This document shows, in pieces, positions 1 through 9,070 of a stretch of 64,000 nt of DNA (the stretch's first letter is position 1; every line of letters starts with the position of its first letter). This DNA is from Melanopsichium pennsylvanicum (taxonomy: Eukaryota; Basidiomycota; Ustilaginomycetes; Ustilaginales): positions 992,001-1,056,000 of the forward strand of contig OAPG01000003.1 of assembly GCA_900208305.1 (NCBI GenBank), in the 5' to 3' direction. Below the pieces are notes generated by a model, which worked only from the letters and a program-made list of their open reading frames with translations, was not told where the DNA came from and made no database searches. The translations under genes and the position numbers were made by a program.

Positions 1-1076
1 TTAGAAGATCGGCCGACAGGATGGAGCAGTTGGAAAAGATGCTTGCGGTGATCGGGACCTCGCTTTCGGATCATCTGCCAGAAGCGTGCTCCAAGACCTG
101 CGAGGAAGCCTATTCGGTCATTGACCGAGTCCTCGCCTCGCACGGCAACGTGTTTTTCATCTCGGAGCGATCCTCTGCCCTGCTTCGTCGCGGTCTGGCT
201 CTGTTCAGTTCACTGGCCGCTTCGATCTTGGTGCCCTTGTTGGAGCGACTGGCCTCGTGCTTTGAGCAGACGGGATTCTCAGGCTACGTGTGGATCGTGG
301 GCAAGTGCATCGACCAATTTGGTCGCGATGGCAATATGGCTGTGAGAGCAGCTCTACAGGGAGCATCGGAGAGGGTCAATGGAAAGATGGTCCAGTTGCT
401 GGAAGACACCATGCCTGCCGAACTGGGCGATGTGCTGGACGACTATGTCCACACGTGCCTCGCAGAGCTCAACAACGTGCCTTCTATCCTGTTCCTGTCG
501 CCCCAATTCCCTCAGGTGTTTCGAGCGGCTCTTGTAGCCTTAACGCTGCTCAAGACCGAAACGGTTGGCACCGCACTGGATCTCGTTCTAGGTATTGTGG
601 GACACGATGCACTGATGCTGCCCGTGACCGCGTCTCAGCCCGGCACTCCGATGCCCGCAGCAGGCACGCCGAACGCGGACGGCTCGCCATCGATGGAAGA
701 CCTAGCAAGCTACGCTGCAGCCATCCGCCACGCTGTGGGGCAGCAGGGTTTCCAGCTGGCGTCTGTATTGCTCAACGGTCTGGTGACTCAATTCAGCCCC
801 GAAGTCATGCCCGTGGTCGTGACGACGCTCAAGGTGCTCTCTGGCGCATTCATAGGAGAGATGATCTTGTGGGTACCGGGCATTGTAGAGCAATTGCCGA
901 CGAGTTACGTGCCGGACAAGGATAAGAACGCTTTCGTCGAGCGTTATCTGCAGGCAGCCCACGGAAAGAGCTTTGATCAGATCAAGCAGGCTCTCAACGG
1001 TCTCTATACAGCTTCGCGGAAGGCAAGGGAGAGATCTCGTCTTGACAAGGGACCTGGTGCTCTGCTGGAGCGTTGA
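1..1076 (+). CDS. MTR10: Mtr10 / transportin-SR (TNPO3) family nuclear import receptor, C-terminal part
   Basis: This is a karyopherin-beta import receptor. In yeast Mtr10 carries the mRNA-binding protein Npl3 into the nucleus, and its animal counterpart carries SR proteins. The reading frame is open from the first bases of the window through the ATG at 21, so that ATG is internal and the gene is cut at its 5' side. About 358 codons remain, roughly the last third of a protein of about 950-1000 residues. The visible part is helical HEAT-type sequence. It includes the family-typical stretch around 'RRGLALF' and the conserved 'NVPSILFLSPQFP' region near residue 155 of the visible part. A short Pro/Gly/Ala-rich insertion follows at about residues 205-225 (TASQPGTPMPAAGTPNADGS). 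The frame ends at a TGA after 'GALLER'. The family call rests on the overall pattern and is firm. The exact orthologue is less so. Confidence 0.85.
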   Translation, partial: RRSADRMEQLEKMLAVIGTSLSDHLPEACSKTCEEAYSVIDRVLASHGNVFFISERSSALLRRGLALFSSLAASILVPLLERLASCFEQTGFSGYVWIVGKCIDQFGRDGNMAVRAALQGASERVNGKMVQLLEDTMPAELGDVLDDYVHTCLAELNNVPSILFLSPQFPQVFRAALVALTLLKTETVGTALDLVLGIVGHDALMLPVTASQPGTPMPAAGTPNADGSPSMEDLASYAAAIRHAVGQQGFQLASVLLNGLVTQFSPEVMPVVVTTLKVLSGAFIGEMILWVPGIVEQLPTSYVPDKDKNAFVERYLQAAHGKSFDQIKQALNGLYTASRKARERSRLDKGPGALLER

Positions 1077-1450
1077 GGTATGATCAACATGGCTTCTATG
1101 TTTACAGTCGTAGTTCTATCGATAATTCTTCCCGTCTAGCATCCTATGTGAGAAAATAATCGATAGAATCATCCATGACCTAAACAGTGTTTTGTTCAAT
1201 AGCATTAACACAGACAGCTGAGTTGGTATGGCAAGGATCATCATGAGGGAGCGAATGAAGGAGCAATGCGAAGGCCAGAGGTGGCATAGGATACCGTCTC
1301 ATGCTATCAATGTCAGCCACAGATTCAGGCGGCGAAGGCTGTATATTCGCGGGCGCGGTGGTGCCCAAATGTCGACGGCACCAAAGTCATGCGAGATGAG
1401 AAAATTAATGTCTCGTTCCCGGGCCGGTTGGATTTCACAGCAGATAAAAA

Positions 1451-1510
1451 TCAAATTGAATTGAATAATTGAATAAATAAATAATTGAATAAATAAATAA
1501 ATAAATAAAA
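1451..1510. repeat. AT-rich microsatellite (AATA/AATTG type)
   Basis: Alternating aataa/attgaa units run for about 60 bases, ending in a clean (ataa)n stretch. This is simple-sequence DNA in the 3' flank of the import receptor gene. Confidence 0.8.
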
Positions 1511-1744
1511 TCGTCTTGTCCTCCACACTCTCGGACAAGCGTAGCGAGACGTGGTAGAGTGAACCTTTACGCTTGCCATACCTCTGTGTCTCGGGCAACC
1601 TTATGTCGCTGACGGAGAGCCCACTCACTAACTTACTGCATTGCTCCTACATCAGTCCACCTTCCGCGGCATGAGCCTTATTCTCCGAACTCTTTTTCTG
1701 AACGCATGCCCGCCTTACTCACAGCCGGCCCGGGGTCATTGTCT

Positions 1745-1773
1745 CCCCTCCCCTCCCCTCCCCTCCCCTCCCC
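1745..1773. repeat. (CCCCT)5 pentamer repeat in the promoter region
   Basis: Five exact CCCCT units are followed by CCCC, about 320 bases upstream of the next ATG. The six runs of four C (four G on the other strand) could in principle fold as i-motif or G-quadruplex. CT-rich tracts are common in fungal promoters, so it may also simply be a promoter pyrimidine tract. Confidence 0.8.
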
Positions 1774-2090
1774 ACACCCAGGCACACTCTGACCTTCGAA
1801 TCTAATCCTCATCACCATTCATTCGCCACCCTAACCCCATCTTCTACTTCCATCAATATTGCACTTTTTCACGCGTTGACGTGTGAGACAATCGTAGTGC
1901 TCTTTGCCTATCCATCATCACTCTCTTCTTTTCGCTTTCACATAGTCCGCGCTTTAGGCGACGATCCACCTGATTAAGCTTCATCTGTGCCGCTCGCACT
2001 GCGGCTGTTGCGGAACAACTACTGTCCTCTCGAATCCCCCAACATTCCTGATTACATCGATCCTGATTACATCGAAAAGACGCCGCCATC

Positions 2091-4073
2091 ATGGGGAACC
2101 CCATCCCAGTCCACTTGGAACAGGAGTGCCGCAAAGCCACTAAGATTCTCAATGAGTTTGTGGATCCTGTCAACGGCCTCGACAAGATTGTACCTCTCAG
2201 CGTTTTGCGAAAGGCCAGAGGCTTTGCAATCTTTTCCGTCTTCCGTATCGGCTTTCTTCTCTCAGCACGAGCGGGATCCGGTGTCGTGGTGGCCAGACTC
2301 GACGATGGTCGTTGGTCTGCGCCTGCTGCCATCGGCATCGGTGGTCTGGGTGGCGGCTTCAACGCTGGTGCCGAGGTTACCGACTTTTTGATCGTTCTCA
2401 ACTCCAAATCTGCCGTTCGGTCTTTCATGGCCACCGGATCTCTTCAGCTCGGTGGCAACTTGTCGGTTGCTGTTGGACCGTTGGGCAGATCGGCAGAGGC
2501 AAGTGGTAGTGTCAACACCAAGGGTCGTGTGGCCGCCATGTTCTCGTACTCCAAATCCAAAGGCTTGTACGGTGGCATCTCGGTCGAAGGCACCATCCTC
2601 GTCAATCGCGAAGATGCCAATGTCAAGGCGTACGGTCATTACGGCAAGAATCCAAAACAGATTCTGTCCGGCAACATCGAACGACCTCAATGGGCTTCCG
2701 GGCTCATCCAGACCATCGACCGTTTCACCTTGGTCAACACGCCTAGTAAAGACCTCGATGGAGAGTACTTCAACTATGATGATACGAGCAGCTTCGATCA
2801 GCGTGGTTTGAGCGGAAGCGGCGGTCGCAGAGATAGCTTTGATTCAATCGACAGCCGAGATCTGCAAGAGTTTTCCGGTGGACGCAAGTCTTCCCGTAAT
2901 GCCAACGCTGCTGACGATTTGCCAGATCACTTCGACCAATTCAGCCTCAGCGACACCGATCGTAATCGCGACCGCGACCGTCAGCGCGATTCTTTTGACG
3001 ACTGGGAAGGCCGCGACCGACGCCGAAAAGAGGACGACTACGATAATCGCAATTTTGGAAGTTATGCATTCGGCTCACCCTCGTCATCGCTGAGCAACAC
3101 ACCAGCGCGTGTCGGATCCGCCGCGTCTCAAAGCAAGCGCCCAGGCATTCGACAGAGATCGAGCAGCATCGCGAGCAATCTTAGCTTCTCGAGCTTCGGA
3201 AGGAAGAAGCTCGACCGTTCAGGCCCGACTCCTCCTCCTGATTGGGACGACATTCCCGGGCAGAGCAAGGATACCAGCGCATGGGGCAAACACAATCATG
3301 ACGGAATGGACGGACTGGATAGAGAATTGCAGAGCAGCGCTCTGCCCAGCCTTTCTGCTTCTCGGAAGTCGTCCGGCCACAGCAAGAGCTACAGCGTGGC
3401 AGGCGGCGTGAGCGCCTACAATTCAGGTGGGGCACCAGATGGCCGTGTTCGCAGCGGCAGCGTCGGCGGCAGAGGTAGCTCCAATACACCCGTCGGATGG
3501 TCGCAATTTAGCGCGAATGACGATGCACAAGACAATCTATTTGGAGATGGGTCTGTAGCAACCCGTGATCCTTTCGATGATTTGGACACCGGAGTGGAGC
3601 CTGGCTACACTGGAGTCAGCAACGGCAGCTATCACAGTGGCTACGCGAATAGAACCGCTCCACCGCCATCCAAGATCGGTTCGCGTTTCGGAAAGTTTCG
3701 CACTCCAAGTCCTGGAAGCAGCGCTTTCAGCCGCAAGAAGACGCCCACCATCGCTGAAGACGACGGTGACCAGTACGCTTCCCTCATCTCGACAGACATT
3801 CACCAGACCAATGGCAATGGCAACGGCGTGGGCAGGAGAGAGTCGTTTTCTTTGTCCAATGAGAACGCAAGCGTGCCGGTGCTTGAACGCGTCATTGCCT
3901 TGTACGATTTTGAAGCACAGGAAGAAGGCGATCTTGGCTTCACGAAGGGACAAGTCATTGCTGTCACCAAAAAGACGGACAGCAGAGACGATTGGTGGCA
4001 AGGACGGGTTGAGGCTGGTATGAGTGCGAGCAAGGTTGGCATCTTCCCGTGCAATTATACCGCACCACTGTAG
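2091..4073 (+). CDS. YSC84: SYLF (DUF500) and SH3 domain protein of the Ysc84/Lsb3 family
   Basis: This 660-residue protein has the two-part architecture of yeast Ysc84/Lsb4 and Lsb3, which bind Las17/WASP and actin at cortical endocytic patches. The SYLF domain fills about residues 5-225. It carries the family sequence 'GLDKIVPLSVLRKARGFAIF', a Gly-rich 'IGIGGLGGGFNAG' loop, and 'KGLYGGISVEGT'. In this family the domain binds phosphoinositides and actin. A disordered middle of about 370 residues follows, rich in Ser and Arg/Asp, with an RD-repeat segment (DRNRDRDRQRD). The C-terminal SH3 domain is at about residues 598-658: ALYDF, a WW pair in 'DDWWQG', and a terminal 'GIFPCNY' where ALYDF-type domains usually have G-x-FPxNY. 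The start is well placed, with ATGG directly after GCCGCCATC. No intron is needed. Several earlier acidic residues in the SH3 RT loop (EAQEEGDL) fit proline-motif binding. Confidence 0.93.
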   Translation: MGNPIPVHLEQECRKATKILNEFVDPVNGLDKIVPLSVLRKARGFAIFSVFRIGFLLSARAGSGVVVARLDDGRWSAPAAIGIGGLGGGFNAGAEVTDFLIVLNSKSAVRSFMATGSLQLGGNLSVAVGPLGRSAEASGSVNTKGRVAAMFSYSKSKGLYGGISVEGTILVNREDANVKAYGHYGKNPKQILSGNIERPQWASGLIQTIDRFTLVNTPSKDLDGEYFNYDDTSSFDQRGLSGSGGRRDSFDSIDSRDLQEFSGGRKSSRNANAADDLPDHFDQFSLSDTDRNRDRDRQRDSFDDWEGRDRRRKEDDYDNRNFGSYAFGSPSSSLSNTPARVGSAASQSKRPGIRQRSSSIASNLSFSSFGRKKLDRSGPTPPPDWDDIPGQSKDTSAWGKHNHDGMDGLDRELQSSALPSLSASRKSSGHSKSYSVAGGVSAYNSGGAPDGRVRSGSVGGRGSSNTPVGWSQFSANDDAQDNLFGDGSVATRDPFDDLDTGVEPGYTGVSNGSYHSGYANRTAPPPSKIGSRFGKFRTPSPGSSAFSRKKTPTIAEDDGDQYASLISTDIHQTNGNGNGVGRRESFSLSNENASVPVLERVIALYDFEAQEEGDLGFTKGQVIAVTKKTDSRDDWWQGRVEAGMSASKVGIFPCNYTAPL

Positions 4074-5085
4074 GCGTGCACTATATGTCATTCTTTCCCA
4101 TGACCTCATGTCTGTTGTTGCTGTCGCGATGGGGTGAAGCGAGGAAGCGTACCGTCTCTACATCTCTCTTGTTTTTGTGGATGGATCATGCGTAAGCTCA
4201 AGCTCAGAACAGCTGTCCAAACTTCCTCTTTCTTTTTTTTTTTTTTTTTTGGATATGTCCTTTTTGCATGTCGTGACATACACATTGCTCTCATACCCTA
4301 TGCGTCCTTGTATCGTCGTTTTATGTTTGTTCTTTAACGTTTCTCGTTCCACTGCATTCAACGCTTATTGTTATCAAGGATTTTTTTTTATTTATCCGAG
4401 TGTCTTGTGTTGTGGTGATTATGGTAATCGTGAGAGGTTTGGTGGATTGAATGCGACGTTTGTTTGATTGGATATTTGTATGGATCGAATGATGAGGATG
4501 TGTGACTCGAGCAGCGAGCCGTGTCTTAATTTTGTTATGCTTTTGGGGTACATTTCATATCAGACCAATGCTGCTCCATGTGATTGTCACTTTTGGCTCT
4601 GAACAACTTTGTAGTACTTCAAATTGCGAGGCTCCAATCAGCATTCAAACCTCAAACAAGCCATCTGGCCTAGGTTCGCATCTTAAATTTCAAATGCAGA
4701 ATCAATTAGTGCCCTTCTCAAAATGACAGTCTTATCAAAGTCGATACAGTATGATTCGAAGAAGGCGCAGGCTCTGTCTCAAAGAGAGTAGTGTGTCTGT
4801 TCATATTTTAATATGATATGGTACAAGTTTGATGGAGAAGCGTTGCTCTTTCCCCTATATCGGGAGGAGCAAATGAGTTTTGGGTCTTGTGCAAGGGTGA
4901 AGGGCTTTAAATTATGCTTTAACCAGCTCACTTTTGGGCAGTTGAGATCTTGATATGAATTGCCGTAAGACGTTGTGCTCGTGTCACCAATGAACAGCAG
5001 AGCAGCGTTGATGATGTACGTCTACTTTGTTGTGCACCGATCGAAACACGCAGATACTTAGTGCATACCCGTACAGCCAGAGTGG
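4074..5085. other. Convergent 3' intergenic region
   Basis: This is about 1 kb between the stop codons of the SYLF-SH3 gene (+) and the Tom6-like gene (-). It holds an 18-T run at 4233-4250, several T-rich stretches fitting 3' untranslated sequence, and one TACAGTA motif at 4745. Small open frames here start without good context and resemble nothing known. Confidence 0.5.
4233..4250. repeat. T18 homopolymer
   Basis: An uninterrupted run of 18 T, about 160 bases after the SYLF-SH3 stop codon and probably within its 3' untranslated region. Confidence 0.85.
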
Positions 5086-5592
5086 TTAGAATACAGGGGT
5101 GATGAGATCGCCAAACTTGCGAGCAGCGATGATGCCGGCGGTGAAGACGCCAAGACCCCAAATGATGGAAAGGTTACCAGCACGGTGCTCAGGAGCAAGG
5201 ATTTGCTGGTTGATGAAGCGGATGAGGAAGTTTGACTTTGGTGCAGCGGTGCGACCGGAGGGCGAGCTGAGGAAGCCCTTTTGTGCTGAACTTTAGAGTC
5301 GTGGCCGTTGCGGATCCGGTGGGTAGTGGTTCCGTAAGGAGAAGGGAAAGCGATGCAGAGAAGGAGGAATGCAACAGGGATAGTGTCAGTGACATGTCTT
5401 TGAGATTGTGCTGCTCAGTCGCTTGCATGCCAGTAGTAGTCGGCAGAAATGGATGTTTCGAGAGCTGACGGGTTGTTGTTTGCCCGAGCTCGTCCTAAGA
5501 TCTGAGCCTATACGTGTGGCTAGCTCGAAATCCAGCGCCTGTGTCTGCCCTTGTGGGCGCGAAACTTACAGATATGATCCTTGACCAGACAT
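5086..5592 (-). CDS. TOM6: Small Tom6-like mitochondrial outer-membrane (TOM complex) protein, two exons
   Basis: The spliced model is exon 1 at 5592-5570 (ATG plus 20 nt, reading MSGQGSY) and exon 2 at 5290-5086. They are joined by an intron with a consensus GTAAGT donor and an AG acceptor in 'CTCTAAAG'. The product is 75 residues. It has a short polar N-terminus, a Gly-Phe step ('QKGFLSS'), a basic segment ('APKSNFLIRF'), and one C-terminal membrane helix ('NLSIIWGLGVFTAGIIAA') followed by 'RKFGDLITPVF'. This is the layout of fungal Tom6, a tail-anchored subunit that stabilises the TOM translocase, including the terminal xxLxxP pattern. A TATAAAA box lies about 50 bases upstream of the ATG, which supports the tiny first exon. 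The AAG acceptor is less common than CAG, and a middle micro-exon cannot be excluded. Another small tail-anchored mitochondrial protein is the main alternative. Confidence 0.62.
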
Positions 5593-6372
5593 GTTGAACT
5601 GATGCTATGTGTGTGAATCCGTGATGGTGGTGCTAAAGTTTTATAGTATAATGGGGGACCTCGACCGATCAAGAGAGGCCGATGACAGCCGGAAAATGCC
5701 AAAGTGGAGATTGCAAGCACTTTGAAATTTTAGTGCCCGATCGCATCACCGATATTCAATCCCCGCCCACTCCCACTGACCTGTACAGCTTCTTCGAATT
5801 TTCTCGTTGGATGGCAATAATTGGTAGCGTTTGCAGCATTCTGCCCAGCGAAGAAACCTCTGAAATTGGGTAGCTGCATCTTCACAAAATACTGAGCGAG
5901 GTACTCACACTGTATGTATGTGACAATGTGAAGAGGATTGAGAACGATCGTAATAATGACGAGGCGGGCGGCGGAAGGCGGAATTCGGGATTCTGTTCTT
6001 CTTCCCACCGAGCTGGGAATACACATTTTTTTTTCTTTTTATTTTTCGCCAACCGAACCGTGATGTCCGGTTGCACTTGTTAATTTCGAGCCCTTCTTGT
6101 ACACTGTTGATGATACCTTATCCCTTGCTCTGTACTTCTGATATTGTCATTTTAAACACCACCTCTCCTTCATAGAGGTCCAAAAGGTCTCGGTTTTGTG
6201 CCGCTATATCATCAACGAATCACTAGATACCATCTCCCAAAGGAACGGTCGCTACAAACACCTTCTCAGGCACGAGCAGTATCCATCCTAAACGTTCTTT
6301 TTTCCGGCTTCGATACACGCTCATACAGACTGACGAGCACCATCAACCTTACTTTAAATCACACAATACGCA
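5593..6372. other. Divergent promoter region of the Tom6-like and dicarboxylate carrier genes
   Basis: Two genes for mitochondrial membrane proteins are transcribed away from each other from these 780 bases. Apart from the TATA box at 5639 I see no named element. A T-rich tract lies near 6027-6047. Confidence 0.5.
5639..5645 (-). promoter_or_regulatory. TATA box of the Tom6-like gene
   Basis: TATAAAA on the minus strand, about 47-53 bases upstream of the ATG at 5592. Its position and sequence fit a core promoter and support this short first exon. Confidence 0.55.
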
Positions 6373-7335
6373 ATGTCGTCCCCAATAGCTTACACATCAC
6401 CGCCCCCGGTCCCATTAAAGAGGAAATCATCACCGCCTACCAAAAAGTACCCCTTCTACCTTGGCGGAACAGCAGCGTCAATAGCAGCGCTGTTCACTCA
6501 CCCTCTCGATCTCACTAAGACTCGCATGCAAACAGCATCAGCAAGACAAAACATGTTCTCGCTCATGGTCACGACATTTCGACAACAAGGGCCGCGGGGG
6601 TTGTACGTAGGTCTCAGTGCTTCGCTTTTGCGTCAAATGACGTACAGCGTCACAAGATTTGGGGCGTATGACAAGCTCAAGGAGATCAGCATCAAGAACA
6701 ACGCAGACGGAAACCAACTGGGACCGCTTCAGATGGCTTTGTGTGCAAGTGCAGCTGGTGCGGCGGGTGGTTTGGCAGGCAACCCTGCAGATATCTTGCT
6801 GGTCAGGATGACGAGTGACGTCAATAAGGCCCCTAAGGACAGGTACAATTATGCAAATGCTATCTCAGGATTGGTCCGAATGACGAGAGATGAGGGGGTT
6901 GCTTCTCTCTTCCGTGGTCTAGGTCCAAATACGGTAAGAGCCATCCTCATGAACGCATCGCAATTGGCGACATACGATGTGTTCAAGAACCTCCTACTTT
7001 CGTCTGGCTACTTTTCGGAAGGCACAGGTCTGCATTTCTCGGCAAGTTTCATGGCAGGAACAGTAGCCACTACGGTGTGCTCTCCAGCGGATGTCATCAA
7101 GAGTCGAGTAATGAATGCGGCAGGCAGCGGAGATGGCATTATCAAGACTTTGAGAAAGGATCTTAGCAAGGAAGGCGTAGGATTCTTGTTCCGAGGTTGG
7201 ACTCCAGCGTGGATGAGGTTGAGTCCGAATACGATCATTGTCTTTGTGGTCTTGGAGAAGTTGCGGCTTCTTGTCGACTATACAAGAGAAAGGAGAGCTG
7301 TGATTAAGGACGAAGCAATCCAGGCTTACGCATAA
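6373..7335 (+). CDS. DIC1: Mitochondrial dicarboxylate carrier (Dic1 type)
   Basis: This 320-residue member of the mitochondrial carrier family (SLC25) sits in the inner membrane. In yeast Dic1 exchanges malate or succinate for phosphate. All three signature repeats are present, each closing an odd-numbered helix: 'HPLDLTKTR' at about residues 45-53, 'NPADILLVR' near 137, and 'SPADVIKSR' near 238. The Dic1-like blocks are 'GLYVGLSASLLRQMTYS.TRFGAYD', 'RAILMNASQLATYDVFKN' and 'ATTVCSPADV', which separate it from oxoglutarate and citrate carriers. Length matches the family (about 300), with a roughly 25-residue Pro/Lys-rich N-terminal extension. The gene is intronless. It shares a divergent promoter with another mitochondrial membrane protein gene. 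Confidence 0.9.
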   Translation: MSSPIAYTSPPPVPLKRKSSPPTKKYPFYLGGTAASIAALFTHPLDLTKTRMQTASARQNMFSLMVTTFRQQGPRGLYVGLSASLLRQMTYSVTRFGAYDKLKEISIKNNADGNQLGPLQMALCASAAGAAGGLAGNPADILLVRMTSDVNKAPKDRYNYANAISGLVRMTRDEGVASLFRGLGPNTVRAILMNASQLATYDVFKNLLLSSGYFSEGTGLHFSASFMAGTVATTVCSPADVIKSRVMNAAGSGDGIIKTLRKDLSKEGVGFLFRGWTPAWMRLSPNTIIVFVVLEKLRLLVDYTRERRAVIKDEAIQAYA

Positions 7336-9070
7336 AGTATCAACTTTATGGTTTCTCTAATGTTTGACTTTTCCTTTTTTTTTCATCCGCATCTTATGGA
7401 GTTCGTTGATGCAATTTAGATACACTGTTAGACGCTGCAATACAGCTCGTATGTCACACATATATAAGGGCGTTCTATAGAGCAAGCAGTGGATGATAAA
7501 GCTGCGCCTTATATTCGCACTGCTTTGACGCGGTGTTTGAACAGAACGCCATTCAGAGGGAATGTGACCTACAAGTCCAGCGCATCAAACCCAGACAAGT
7601 GCAAGTCAACATATATTGAGTCAAGCCTTTCAAGTAACACCTTGTGAGAGAGAAGACGAAGTCAAGCTCGCGCTGACAAAAAACGAGCAGAGTGACACTC
7701 AAAGGTGTGTCCCCCTGCCCACTCGATTCGTATCATACAACCCGCAAAAACATCGGAATCCATGCATCGTCTTCTCGTCATTCGCATGTCAGCAAGACTT
7801 TACACAGTCAACAGCAATCATAAAGCTCTGCGGCTAGTCTCACTTCTTCTGGGGAACACAATTCACACAAGAGCACGCACAAAGATTGTAACCGGCTAAA
7901 TCAAAAGATTTTAGTTGAGAATAGCAGATAGACGGAACGGCGAGAGGCATGGCTATCAAGAGTGGAAACGAAACATGGACAGGACGGCAATCGTGTGAGC
8001 AAACCAAAGAGAACGAACTGAAAAGAAACTCTTTGAGGTTTCCTAGGAGAATTAACATTCTCCTTTGACGAAAAGTATCTAGAAAAACTGGATTTGTGGA
8101 CATGAAGGCAAGCTCGAAAAGGACATTGGAGGAGCGTGTAAGAGCGTAAACAGGTGAGGTTTGGGGAAGAACAAGGAAGAGACTCGGGAAACATCAATAA
8201 CAAAGGAGAAACTAGCTACTCCCGCTGGATGACGAGTCTCGCTAGTAGACGGCGAAGGTTCGCGAGAGACAAGCGGTATGGGCCGAGTCTCGTCACTGAA
8301 CGCCGAAGAGAGCAAGAGTGGACCATGAACGCTACCGGACACCGAACCAGAAGGGTGAAGCAAATGGGAGGGAATTGCCCTTAAAATGCTTGAGCTCGGG
8401 CCGATGCCGAAGAACGAGACGAAAGGATTCCTAGGAAGATTGAAACCATCAGAGCGCAGCATTGGATGAAAGTGACCACAAGCGCGACTGAGATTGAGGC
8501 ATGATAAGCCTGTCGAGAACTTCGCGGCTTCAATTCGAACGCCAATCCTTCGAATGTTGGCAGGCTGCGGTGGAGAATGGGAAAGGCACTGGACAGTGCT
8601 GTGGAAGCGTGTCAAGCATCACCAGGTCAACGGGATTTGGGTGTGCCATGGCCTGTGAACAGACGGCAGACGGGAACGAGCGACCTCGAAGTGATGCTGG
8701 AAAGCTTAGTGGATGACGCGTGCAGTCGTGCTGCACGTCAACCGCTTGAAGACGGACGCGAACGACAAAGTGTTCGAAACGCAGTCAAAAGCGATGGCCC
8801 GCTCGAGGCATGAGTAGAGGTGACAGTTGCGTCAATGACCGGGGTGACGGTGAGCGTCACGCGGGTGCTTCAACAGCATGCTGTGCGTAAATGAAAGTTT
8901 GAGTGGCTATAGAAGGATGAACGCAAGGAGGAAAGGTCAGGAAGGCGTCCGGCAACGCAGAAGCAAGGGAATAAAACGTGTAGCCATAGCTGACTGACAA
9001 ACGATCAGCATTGGACACTTACTGTATATCAAAGGTATCTTCAAAATAGGGAGGTGGCCGAACGCTCGGC
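7336..9070. other. Convergent intergenic region, 1.7 kb
   Basis: This lies between the stop codons of the carrier gene (+) and the zinc-finger gene (-). An open frame of 178 codons at 8079-8615 (-) is rich in Ser, Pro, Phe and His, shows no domain, and looks like chance. One TACTGTA motif is at 9020. No gene is supported. Confidence 0.5.

Larger units (their letters stand above)
1077..2090. other. Intergenic region between the Mtr10 and Ysc84-type genes
   Basis: This is about 1 kb between two genes on the same strand. It holds the 3' flank of the import receptor, an AT-rich (AATA)-type low-complexity tract near 1451-1510, a CCCCT pentamer repeat at 1745-1773, and the pyrimidine-rich promoter and leader of the next gene. 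I see no gene in it. Confidence 0.6.

Noticed and set aside
8079..8615. 178-codon minus-strand frame rich in Ser, Pro and Phe
   Set aside because: No domain, no good start context, and composition like 3' flanking pyrimidine-rich DNA.
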